Shown here: positions 51,619 through 59,291 of the stretch, piece by piece | Position numbering within the stretch: the stretch's first letter is position 1 | Layout: every line of letters starts with the position of its first letter | Origin: G963674665 sp964609625 | Lineage (GTDB): Bacteria; Desulfobacterota; Desulfovibrionia; Desulfovibrionales; Desulfovibrionaceae | DNA length: 64,000 bases | Direction: 5' to 3' | Assembly (NCBI GenBank): GCA_964609625.1 | Contig: CAZSRS010000004.1 | Location: 139,871-203,870, forward strand | The notes under the pieces: generated by a model | Seen by the model: the letters and a program-made list of their open reading frames with translations, nothing else | Told to the model about the DNA's origin: nothing | The model's database searches: none | Translations under genes and position numbers: made by a program

Positions 51619-52038
51619 ATGAAAAAGTACGCGATCATCACCGCCCTTGTCCTTGCCCTCGGCATTTTTGCCAGTCAGGCCATGGCCTGGGGGCCTGGGG
51701 GCGGTCCCGGCTACGGCGGCCGCGGCTGCTACGCCCAGAACCAGACCCCGGAGCAGACAGAGGCCTTTGACAAGTTCATGAACGAAACCACAGACCTGCG
51801 CAACAAGCTGCAAGCGGATAACGCTGAAATGCGCGCCCTGATGCAGCAGCAGAATCCCGATCCCAAGCAGGCGCGTGCCCTGGCTGAAAGCATGGCCGCC
51901 ACCAGGGACCAGCTGGGCGCCAAGGCCAAGGAACTTGGGGTGTCCGCACCAGGGTATGGCCGTGGCTATGGTCCGGGTGACTGCCCCAGGGGGTACGGCA
52001 GCCGAGGCGGCAGGGGCGGCTCCGGCCCTCGCTCCTAG
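51619..52038 (+). CDS. zraP: zinc resistance-associated protein (Spy/CpxP family)
   Basis: This 139-residue periplasmic protein has a signal peptide (MKKYAIITALVLALGIFASQ, cut after AMA) and a helical core of the ZraP/Spy/CpxP type: the LTxxQ-like NQTPEQTEAFDKFMNET and helices rich in Gln/Met (MRALMQQQNPDPKQARAL). Glycine-rich segments and two cysteines (GRGCYAQ, GDCPRGYG) may bind metal. ZraP of enteric bacteria binds zinc, has chaperone-like action and represses ZraSR. AAGGAG is seven bases before the ATG, and the sigma-54 promoter upstream agrees with control by ZraR. Confidence 0.9.
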   Translation: MKKYAIITALVLALGIFASQAMAWGPGGGPGYGGRGCYAQNQTPEQTEAFDKFMNETTDLRNKLQADNAEMRALMQQQNPDPKQARALAESMAATRDQLGAKAKELGVSAPGYGRGYGPGDCPRGYGSRGGRGGSGPRS

Positions 52039-52135
52039 ACGGTCATTTCTCCACTCCCTTCCTTGACACCAGGCGGCGGGCTCTAGCCCGCCGTCTTCGT
52101 TTTCACGATGCGCGCCACGGGTCGGGGTCGGGGAT

Positions 52136-52867
52136 TCATTTGGGGGGCAGGAGCCAGGCCGGCGGGACATGCCAGGAGTTGTCCAGCCGGGATTCAAGTT
52201 CTCTGGTCCTGGGTTCGAGCCGCTCCAGAGTGCGCCAGAAATCGGGGGAGTGGTCCAGATGTCTGGTGTGGCAGAGCTCGTGCAACAGCACGTGCCTGAC
52301 CAGCTCCGGCGGCAGGAAGAGCAGGGCTGCGTTGAGGCTGAGGGTACCGCGGCTGGAGCAACTGCCCCAGCGTGTGCGTTGCAGGCGTACCTGCACCACG
52401 CCGCAGGGCAGATCGTATTGTTGGGAGAGCCGGCGCAGCCAGGGTACGAGTTCCACCCGGCCACGCTGTTTCAGCCATTGGCACAGCAGCGTGAAATGGG
52501 AATTGTCATCGGCCGGTCCGCCCATGAACTGCAAGGTACCGGCATTGTCGTACAGGGTCAGGGGTCTGATCGGCGTCGCGGGGCCGGGATTCTCGTAATG
52601 CACGGCGTGACGGGTGCCCACTGCCGGGAGTTCGATCTCGCGGGGCAGTTCCCAGGGTGTGTTCGCCGCCATGTCCAGGCGCAAACGGCGCAGCCAGTGC
52701 TCGATCCACTGCCGCTTGCTGCGTACCAATGCGGGGGCCAGGGCGCTGTCCACCCCCACGGGGAGTACCACCTCCACGCCCTTGCCTGGCAGGATGCGGA
52801 TGCTCGCCCGCCGCGCCTTGCGGCTGTGGCGGATCGAGTATGGTGGAAGGTTGGCGTTCTGGGGCAT
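52136..52867 (-). CDS. YgjP-like zinc metallopeptidase
   Basis: This protein (243 residues from ATG 52867; a GTG 36 bases upstream is possible) belongs to the YgjP/WLM (DUF45) metallopeptidase family. The site is HVLLHELCHTRHLDHSPDFW: HExxH-type histidines in HELCH and a third His/Asp after nine to ten residues. The upstream QRTRWGSCSSRGTLSLN is typical of the family. The cellular target is unknown. It follows no clear partner: 52039-52135 upstream of its end carries only the tail of zraP sequence, and pgk lies 118 bases upstream on the same strand. Confidence 0.85.
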   Translation of the reverse strand: MPQNANLPPYSIRHSRKARRASIRILPGKGVEVVLPVGVDSALAPALVRSKRQWIEHWLRRLRLDMAANTPWELPREIELPAVGTRHAVHYENPGPATPIRPLTLYDNAGTLQFMGGPADDNSHFTLLCQWLKQRGRVELVPWLRRLSQQYDLPCGVVQVRLQRTRWGSCSSRGTLSLNAALLFLPPELVRHVLLHELCHTRHLDHSPDFWRTLERLEPRTRELESRLDNSWHVPPAWLLPPK

Positions 52868-52984
52868 GGTTGGTTTGCCGTGGAGTGTGCGGCTGTCAGG
52901 CACGGCGTGTCCGGTGATCGTCAGGTATCGGCCGTCGATCAGGGGGCGGTCTGAGCCGCCCCCAGCAATGAACAGGTAACCGCG

Positions 52985-54163
52985 TTATTCCTTGGCGCGC
53001 TCCTCGAGCATCTGCACGGCGGGCAGGGTTTTGCCTTCTAGGAACTCCAGGAAAGACCCGCCGCCGGTGGAGATGTAGGACATCTTGTCCGCCAGGTCGA
53101 ATTTTTCCAGGGCCGTGATGGTATCGCCCCCGCCGACCAGGGAATAGGCCTCGCTGAGGGCGATGGTGTTGGCCAGGACTTTGGTGCCGCCGGCGAACTG
53201 TTCGTATTCGAACACGCCCACGGGGCCGTTCCAGACCACCGTGCCGGAATTTTTGATTTTCTGGGCGTAGATCTTGGCGGTTTCAGGACCGATGTCCAGG
53301 ATCATGTCCCCCTCGCCCACTTCCTCCACCTTTTTCAACCTGGGCATGGCTGTCTCGGAAAGCTCGTCCGCCACGATGACGTCCAGGGGTACTTGGATGG
53401 CCGAGCCGGCCTTCCTGGCCTGCTGCATGAGCTGTTTGGTGTCCTCCACCATCTCGGGTTCGTACAGGGATTTGCCCACGGGATGGCCGGCCGCGGCGAT
53501 GACGTTGTTGGCGATGCCGCCGCCCACGATGAGATGGTCAACCTTTTTCAGCAGGTTTTCCAGGAGCGTGAGCTTGGTGGAGACCTTCGAGCCGCCCACG
53601 ATGGCCAGCAGGGGGCGCTTGGGTTCGAGCATGGCCTTGCCCAGGGCCTCGAGTTCCGCGGCCAGCAGCGGGCCGGCACAGGCCACGGGCGCGAATCGCC
53701 CCGCGCCGTGGGTGGAGGCCTGGGCCCGGTGGGCCGTGCCAAAGGCGTCCATGACGTAGATGTCACAGAGCGCGGCCATCTTTTTCGCCAGGGTCTCGTC
53801 GTCCTTTTTTTCGCCTTTGATGAAGCGCACGTTTTCGCAGAGAACCACGTCGCCGTCCGCCAGGTCCACGCCGTCGAGCCAGTCCTTGACCAACCGCACC
53901 GGGGAGCCGAGCAGAGTCGACAGATGCGCGGCCACGGGGGCCAAGGAGTATTTCTCCTCGTACTCTCCTTCCGTGGGGCGCCCCAGGTGTGACAAGAGCA
54001 TGACCTTGGCTCCGGCGTCCCTGGCCATGACGATGGTCGGGAGGCTTGCACGGATGCGTGCGTCGTTGGCCACTTTGCTGTCCTTGATCGGGACGTTGAG
54101 GTCTTCGCGGATGAGCACGCGCTTGCCCGCGAGATCGAGATCGCTCATTTTCAAGACATGCAT
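52985..54163 (-). CDS. pgk: phosphoglycerate kinase
   Basis: Pgk transfers phosphate between 1,3-bisphosphoglycerate and ADP. The 392-residue protein shows KRVLIREDLNVPI with the substrate-binding Arg/Asp/Asn, VMLLSHLGRPTEGEYEEKYSL, VVLCENVRF, AHRAQASTHG, the helix GGSKVSTKLTLLENLL, and the nucleotide site WNGPVGVFEYEQFA and GGGDTITALEKF. Length and motifs are complete. GGAGG lies eight bases before the ATG. It is downstream of tkt by 79 bases on the same strand, so the two glycolytic/pentose genes may share a transcript. Confidence 0.96.
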   Translation of the reverse strand: MHVLKMSDLDLAGKRVLIREDLNVPIKDSKVANDARIRASLPTIVMARDAGAKVMLLSHLGRPTEGEYEEKYSLAPVAAHLSTLLGSPVRLVKDWLDGVDLADGDVVLCENVRFIKGEKKDDETLAKKMAALCDIYVMDAFGTAHRAQASTHGAGRFAPVACAGPLLAAELEALGKAMLEPKRPLLAIVGGSKVSTKLTLLENLLKKVDHLIVGGGIANNVIAAAGHPVGKSLYEPEMVEDTKQLMQQARKAGSAIQVPLDVIVADELSETAMPRLKKVEEVGEGDMILDIGPETAKIYAQKIKNSGTVVWNGPVGVFEYEQFAGGTKVLANTIALSEAYSLVGGGDTITALEKFDLADKMSYISTGGGSFLEFLEGKTLPAVQMLEERAKE

Positions 54164-54242
54164 TGTTGCTCCTCCTTGGGATGGACTGTATATTCAGTAG
54201 GTTATCGTGGTAATGCGCGTGTATTTTCCGGTGTCGCGACGG

Positions 54243-56255
54243 CTATAGCATGTCTTGCACCATCTTGACCACGTTTTCCACCGTGAAACCGAAATGCTCG
54301 AAAAGCACCTTGCCTGGGGCCGAGAGGCCGAAGGTGTCCAAGCCCAGGACGCGCCCCTTGTCGCCCGCGAGCCTGTGCCAGCAAGTGCCGACACCGGCTT
54401 CCACCACCAGGCGGACCGTAACCTCGCGAGGCAAGACTTTATTACGGTATTGCTGTTTTTGGAGGAGGAAACGCTCCACGCAGGGCAGGGAGATCACGCG
54501 CACCCTGTGTCCCGCCTGGGTCAGGACCCGTGCCGCCGCAAGCACCAGGGAAACTTCCGACCCCGTGGCCAGGAGCAGGACTTGTGGAGTGTCCTCGCAG
54601 TCGTTGAGCACGTACCCGCCCCTGGAGATCAGCTCCACGGACTGTTCCACTCCGGTGTCTCGGGGCAATTGCGGCAGGGATTGCCGCGAGAGCAGCAGGG
54701 CCGTAGGACCATCGACGCGCTCCAGGGAGCATTTCCAGGCCACCGCGGTTTCCAGCTGATCCGCGGGGCGCCAGACCTCCAGGTTCGGGATCAGCCGCAG
54801 GGAGGCGGTATGCTCCACGGGCTGGTGCGTGGGGCCGTCCTCGCCCACGCCGATGGAGTCGTGGGTGAAGATGTGCACACTGCGCAGTTTCATGATTGCG
54901 GACATGCGGATCGCGTTACGGGCATAGTCCGAGAAGACGAGGAAAGTCGCCTGAAAAGGTATAATGCCGCCGTGCAGGGCCAAACCGCTGCAGATTGCGG
55001 TCATGCCCATCTCGCGGACTCCGAAGTGCAGGTAATTGCCGGCAAAGTCTTCGGGAGTCACGGCACGCGCCTCTTTCCAGAGCGTACCGTTGGAACCCGA
55101 GAGGTCGGCGGAGCCGCCAACCAGCTCCGGCAGCAGGGGAGCAAGGGCGTCGAGCACTGCCTGGGAGGCCTTGCGCGTGGCCAGGGGTGCCTCCTGGACA
55201 GCGAGCTGAGCCAGGGCCTGGGCGCAGGCCGCGTCCCAGTCCGCGGGCAGGGCGCCGGAGGAGCGCCGGAAAAATTCCGCGGCTAGCTCGGGGTTTGCAA
55301 GCTTGTACCGCTCCCCGAGGTCGTTCCAGACGCCTTCGGCAGCGGCGCCGGCATCCCTGCAGTCCCATGCCGCGTAAATATCCTCGGGGATGAAGAACGG
55401 CGGGTGCTTCCAATCCAGGCGTTCGCGGGCGTCCCGCACCTCGTCCACGCCGAGGGGGGCGCCATGGGCCGCCGCCGTGCCGGCCTTGTGCGGGGCGCCG
55501 TAGGCGATGACGGTCTTGCAGCAGATCAGACAGGGCTTGTCCGTACGTTGTTTTGCACGCTCCAGGGCTTGACGCACGGCCATGGGGTCGTGGCCGTCCA
55601 CGTCACGGATCACCCGCCAGCCGCAGGCCTCGAAACGGGCTGGGGTGTCGTCGCGGAACCAGCCCCTGACGTTGCCGTCGATGGAGATACCGTTGTCGTC
55701 ATAGATGGCCACGAGCTTACCCAGGCCCAGGGTTCCGGCCAGGGAGGCCGCTTCCTGGGAAACGCCCTCCATCAGGCAACCGTCGCCGAGCAGCACGTAG
55801 GTGCGGTGGTCCACCATGGTATACTCCGGGCGATTGAAGCGCTCGGCCAGGAGGCGTTCGGCCAATGCCATGCCCACTGCGTTGGCCAGTCCCTGCCCCA
55901 GGGGGCCGGTGGTGGTCTCCACGCCGGGGGTGTGGCCGTATTCCGGGTGGCCGGGAGTCCTGGAATATAGCTGCCTGAAGTTCTTGATCTCCTCCATGGG
56001 GAGGTCGTAGCCCGTGAGGTGCAGCACGGCGTAGAGCAGCATAGAGGCGTGGCCGTTGGAAAGCACCACGCGGTCGCGGTCGAACCAGGCCGGATTGTTG
56101 GGGTTGTGTTTGAGCACGTCGCACCACAGCACCTGGGCCACCTCTGCCAGGCCCATAGGCGCGCCGGGATGGCCCGAGTTGGCCCGCTGCACCGCGTCGG
56201 CGCTCAGGAAGCGGACGGCGTTGGCAAGGGTCTTGATGTCAGGTCGGTCTGGCAT
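54243..56255 (-). CDS. tkt: transketolase
   Basis: Transketolase moves two-carbon units between sugar phosphates with thiamine diphosphate. The 670-residue protein has the N-terminal RANSGHPGAPMGLAEVA, GDGCLMEGVSQEAASLAG and DDNGISIDG (TPP-binding region), the central VVGGSADLSGSNGT-like segment, HFGVREMGMTAICSG and THDSIGVGEDGPTHQPVEH, and a C-terminal domain. ATG 56255 has GGAG nearby; the frame runs upstream to 56336 but is not used. It is divergent from sahR across a 500-base region. Confidence 0.96.
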   Translation of the reverse strand: MPDRPDIKTLANAVRFLSADAVQRANSGHPGAPMGLAEVAQVLWCDVLKHNPNNPAWFDRDRVVLSNGHASMLLYAVLHLTGYDLPMEEIKNFRQLYSRTPGHPEYGHTPGVETTTGPLGQGLANAVGMALAERLLAERFNRPEYTMVDHRTYVLLGDGCLMEGVSQEAASLAGTLGLGKLVAIYDDNGISIDGNVRGWFRDDTPARFEACGWRVIRDVDGHDPMAVRQALERAKQRTDKPCLICCKTVIAYGAPHKAGTAAAHGAPLGVDEVRDARERLDWKHPPFFIPEDIYAAWDCRDAGAAAEGVWNDLGERYKLANPELAAEFFRRSSGALPADWDAACAQALAQLAVQEAPLATRKASQAVLDALAPLLPELVGGSADLSGSNGTLWKEARAVTPEDFAGNYLHFGVREMGMTAICSGLALHGGIIPFQATFLVFSDYARNAIRMSAIMKLRSVHIFTHDSIGVGEDGPTHQPVEHTASLRLIPNLEVWRPADQLETAVAWKCSLERVDGPTALLLSRQSLPQLPRDTGVEQSVELISRGGYVLNDCEDTPQVLLLATGSEVSLVLAAARVLTQAGHRVRVISLPCVERFLLQKQQYRNKVLPREVTVRLVVEAGVGTCWHRLAGDKGRVLGLDTFGLSAPGKVLFEHFGFTVENVVKMVQDML

Positions 56256-56452
56256 GGCGGGTCTCCGGGAAGCTGTTAGGTTGTGCCCCCACTGCCTTGT
56301 AGCGTCTCCCGCGCGGATTGCCAATGCACGCGTCAAGGTTTGTGCGCGAAGCGGATGGCCCAGGCGGGAAAATCCCTTGCCTTGCGGAGAAAGAAATAAC
56401 GAAATATGGGTAGAATGGTTGCATCCAGGAAGGAGCGGCCATATTGAGGATC

Positions 56453-56599
56453 TTACCTTGAAAAAAGTTTCCTCGTGATGTCAGGACATTGGCCGGATGC
56501 AAGGGTGTCGGAGATTTTGGCATGCTCCTGGCTATAACTGGGTACAAGCCCGGGGAAAATCGGATGCGGGATCCGGCCTCCAGGCAGAACATAGCTCAT
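56453..56599 (-). CDS. possible 48-residue small protein
   Basis: A short frame, MSYVLPGGRIPHPIFPGLVP followed by SYSQEHAKISDTLASG, ends at TAA 56453. AGGAGGAGG precedes its ATG by 11 bases, a strong but distant ribosome site. It lies upstream of tkt in the same direction, inside the divergent tkt/sahR space. I know no relative; it may be a chance frame. Confidence 0.3.
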   Translation of the reverse strand: MSYVLPGGRIPHPIFPGLVPSYSQEHAKISDTLASGQCPDITRKLFSR

Positions 56600-56629
56600 T
56601 TTATCAGCAACCTCCTCCTCTATCTGTCA

Positions 56630-56660
56630 CGACACCGCGGGCCTTGCGCCCGCGGTGTCG
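56630..56660. other. perfect 13-base-pair GC-rich hairpin
   Basis: CGACACCGCGGGC (56630-56642) pairs perfectly with GCCCGCGGTGTCG (56648-56660) around a five-base loop; on the plus strand TTTGTGG follows. It lies between the divergent tkt and sahR genes, before the sahR promoter. It may end leftover transcription or insulate the promoters. Confidence 0.55.
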
Positions 56661-56698
56661 TTTGTGGGGCAGGGCACCCTTTTTCTTTGGGTCGAAGC

Positions 56699-56728
56699 TT
56701 GACAAGCGTTGCCAGGAGCACGTATTAC
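56699..56728 (+). promoter_or_regulatory. sigma-70 promoter of sahR-ahcY
   Basis: TTGACA (56699-56704) is a perfect -35 box, and TATTAC (56723-56728) a fair -10 box at 18 bases. Transcription should start about 56735. Confidence 0.65.
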
Positions 56729-56731
56729 TAT

Positions 56732-56747
56732 ATCAAGATTTCTTGAT
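56732..56747. promoter_or_regulatory. SahR operator palindrome
   Basis: ATCAAGATTTCTTGAT is a near-perfect palindrome with perfect six-base arms. It covers the predicted transcription start and ends nine bases before the sahR start codon, as expected for a repressor site. The arms agree with what I remember of the SahR motif in Desulfovibrio. Confidence 0.7.
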
Positions 56748-56756
56748 GGAGAGCAG

Positions 56757-57698
56757 ATGACCAAGACCCTGTCCATTCTCAAGGCCCTGGCCGACGAAAC
56801 CAGACTCAGGTTGTGCATGTTGTTGCACCGCTTCGAGTTCAACGTTGGCGAGTTGGTGGAGGTCTTCGGCATGGGGCAGTCACGCATCTCCCGGCATTTG
56901 AAGATCCTCACCGATTGCGGCCTGGTGACCTTCCGCCGGGACGGGCTCTGGGTGTTCTATTCTGGGGTTGGGCAGGGTATGGGCCACGAGTTGTTCTCGG
57001 CCATGCTGCCGCACCTGGAAGGCGAACCCTTGTACGCCGGGGACAGGGTCAGGGCCGAGGCCGTGATTGCCGAGCGCAGCCGTGCCACCCAGCGGTTTTT
57101 CGACGCCATCGCCGGCGATTGGGAAGGACTGCGCAAGGAAGTCCTCGGCGAGCTGGACCTGATCCAGGAGATCGCCTCCCGGGTGGATACTCGCGGAGCG
57201 CTGTTGGATATGGGCTGCGGCACGGGGGAACTGCTGTGCGCGCTCCACACCAAGGCAGGGCGGCTCATCGGCGTGGACAGCTCCCAGAAGATGCTGGAAA
57301 CGGCCAGACGCCGCCTTGTGCATTGCGGTGCCGAGGTCTCCTTGCGCATCGGTGAACTGGAGCACCTGCCCCTGCGTGACGGGGAAGTCGATCTTGCGGT
57401 GGCCAGCATGGCTCTGCACCATCTTTCCGAACCGGAGCGCGGCATCGAGGAGGCCTGCCGCGTTCTTTCTCCTGGCGGACGAATGATCATCGCCGAGTTT
57501 CTCAAGCACGAACTTGAAACCATGCGCTTTTCACACAAGGATCGCTGGCTCGGATTCAGCCAGGAACAGCTCGAGGAGTGGCTGTCCCTCGCAGGCTTCG
57601 GCCTCGAAGTCTGCACGCGCCATCCGGTGAATCACGGGCTCGTCGTCCTGCTCCTGCAAGCGCGAAAAATCAAACCTTTTGGAGGATTCCATTCATGA
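56757..57698 (+). CDS. sahR: SahR-type ArsR regulator with methyltransferase domain
   Basis: This 313-residue protein has an ArsR-type winged helix in residues 1-95 (KALADETRLRLCMLLHRFEF, MGQSRISRHLKILTDCGLV) and a SAM-dependent-methyltransferase-like domain with LLDMGCGTGELL (residues 149-160), IGVDSSQKML and LAVASMALHHL. In Proteobacteria this fusion is the SahR regulator that senses S-adenosylhomocysteine and controls methionine-cycle genes. The position directly before ahcY and the palindrome at its promoter support that. Start ATG 56757 with GGAG near. Its stop overlaps ahcY in ATGA. Confidence 0.88.
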   Translation: MTKTLSILKALADETRLRLCMLLHRFEFNVGELVEVFGMGQSRISRHLKILTDCGLVTFRRDGLWVFYSGVGQGMGHELFSAMLPHLEGEPLYAGDRVRAEAVIAERSRATQRFFDAIAGDWEGLRKEVLGELDLIQEIASRVDTRGALLDMGCGTGELLCALHTKAGRLIGVDSSQKMLETARRRLVHCGAEVSLRIGELEHLPLRDGEVDLAVASMALHHLSEPERGIEEACRVLSPGGRMIIAEFLKHELETMRFSHKDRWLGFSQEQLEEWLSLAGFGLEVCTRHPVNHGLVVLLLQARKIKPFGGFHS

Positions 57699-59122
57699 CA
57701 GCCGTAAAACCGCTTGATTTGTCTTTGGATTACAAGGTCGCGGACCTCTCCCTGGCCGAATGGGGCCGAAAGGAGATGCAGCTCTCCGAGATCGAAATGC
57801 CCGGGCTCATGGAACTGCGCAGGCAGTACGGGAAGAAAAAGCCCTTGGTCGGCCTGAAGATCACCGGCAGCCTGCACATGACCATCCAGACCGCCATGCT
57901 CATCGAGACCCTCCATGCGCTTGGCGCGGACATTCGCTGGGCCTCCTGCAACATCTTCTCCACCCAGGACCATGCCGCCGCCGCCATCGCCAAGGCCGGC
58001 ACCGCCAAGGTCTTCGCCTGGAAGGGCGAGACCCTCGAGGACTACTGGTGGTGCACGGAAATGGCCTTGACTTGGCCCGACGGCTCCGGCCCCAACCTGA
58101 TCGTGGATGACGGCGGCGACGCCACCCTGCTCATCCACCAGGGCGCCAAGGTGGAAAAAGACCCCTCCCTGTTGGAAAAGAAATATGACGTGCACGAGTT
58201 CCGGATCATCATGGACCGTCTCGCGGCCAGCCACGCCCAGGACAAGACCCGCTGGACCCGCGTGGCCAAGGACGTGCGTGGTGTTTCTGAAGAGACCACC
58301 ACCGGTGTGCACCGGCTCTACCACATGGAGAAGAACGGCGAACTCCTGTTCCCGGCCATCAACGTCAACGACTCCGTGACCAAGTCCAAGTTCGACAACC
58401 TCTATGGTTGCCGCGAGTCCCTGGCCGACGGCATCAAGCGCGCCACGGACATCATGATGGCCGGCAAGATCGCCGTGGTGGTGGGCTATGGCGACGTGGG
58501 CAAGGGCTGCGCCCAGTCCCTGCGCGGCTTCGGCGCACGGGTCCTGATCGTGGAGATCGACCCCATCTGCGCCCTGCAGGCCTGCATGGAAGGGTACGAA
58601 GTGGTGACCATGGACGAGGCCGCGCCCATCGGCGACATCTTCGTCACCGCCACGGGCAACTACCACGTCATCAACGGCCAGCACATGATGCGGATGCGCA
58701 ACGAGGCCATCCTTTGCAACATCGGCCACTTCGACAGCGAAATCGAGATGACCGCTCTCACCGACAACCCCCAGTGCACGCGCGACAACATCAAGCCCCA
58801 GGTGGACAAGTGGACCCTACCCTCGGGGCGCTCCATCATCGTGCTCGCCGAAGGCCGCCTGGTGAACCTGGGCTGCGCCACCGGACACCCCAGCTTCGTC
58901 ATGAGCGCGAGCTTCACCAACCAGGTGCTGGCGCAAATGGAACTGGCAGCCCGCGACCACGAGAACAAGGTCTACATCCTGCCCAAGAAGCTCGACGAGG
59001 AAGTGGCCCGACTGCACTTGGTGCGCTTCAAGGCCAGCCTCTCCACGCTCACCACGAAGCAGGCAGAATACATCGGCGTGCCCGTGGAAGGCCCCTACAA
59101 GCCCGATCACTACAGGTATTAG
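57695..59122 (+). CDS. ahcY: adenosylhomocysteinase
   Basis: AhcY hydrolyses S-adenosylhomocysteine to adenosine and homocysteine, closing the methyl cycle. The 475-residue enzyme shows GLKITGSLHMTIQTAMLIE, WASCNIFSTQDHAAAAIA, GVSEETTTGVHRL, INVNDSVTKSKFDNLYGCRE, the NAD site VVGYGDVGKGCAQSLRGFG and the C-terminal KPDHYRY. ATG 57695 has GGAGGA nearby and overlaps the sahR stop, so both are made together. The length and Trp-rich insertion (DYWWCTEMALTW) are of the longer bacterial type. Confidence 0.97.
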   Translation: MTAVKPLDLSLDYKVADLSLAEWGRKEMQLSEIEMPGLMELRRQYGKKKPLVGLKITGSLHMTIQTAMLIETLHALGADIRWASCNIFSTQDHAAAAIAKAGTAKVFAWKGETLEDYWWCTEMALTWPDGSGPNLIVDDGGDATLLIHQGAKVEKDPSLLEKKYDVHEFRIIMDRLAASHAQDKTRWTRVAKDVRGVSEETTTGVHRLYHMEKNGELLFPAINVNDSVTKSKFDNLYGCRESLADGIKRATDIMMAGKIAVVVGYGDVGKGCAQSLRGFGARVLIVEIDPICALQACMEGYEVVTMDEAAPIGDIFVTATGNYHVINGQHMMRMRNEAILCNIGHFDSEIEMTALTDNPQCTRDNIKPQVDKWTLPSGRSIIVLAEGRLVNLGCATGHPSFVMSASFTNQVLAQMELAARDHENKVYILPKKLDEEVARLHLVRFKASLSTLTTKQAEYIGVPVEGPYKPDHYRY

Positions 59123-59266
59123 CGGATAGTCGGGGAGACAACTTTTGGGTAAGGTTTTCTCCCCGAACCCCTCTTTCAAAAACGTCTGGAATGGTGAGTT
59201 GTTGCGTTCTGCTTACGAGGTCTCACCGAGTGTCTTCAACGTCCCGAAAGGCACCCCGGACTAAAG

Positions 59267-59285
59267 CCCGGTCCATCGGACCGGG
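59267..59285 (-). terminator. hairpin after the OmpA/L,D-transpeptidase gene
   Basis: CCCGGTCC pairs with GGACCGGG around a three-base loop; read on the minus strand it is followed by CTTTAGT. It lies seven bases past the stop of the lipoprotein gene. It may also serve ahcY from the other side. Confidence 0.5.
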
Positions 59286-59291
59286 TCCACG

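Noticed and set aside
56461..56756. SAH riboswitch upstream of sahR-ahcY
   Set aside because: No SAH-riboswitch core was visible; the regulator and its palindrome explain control without it.
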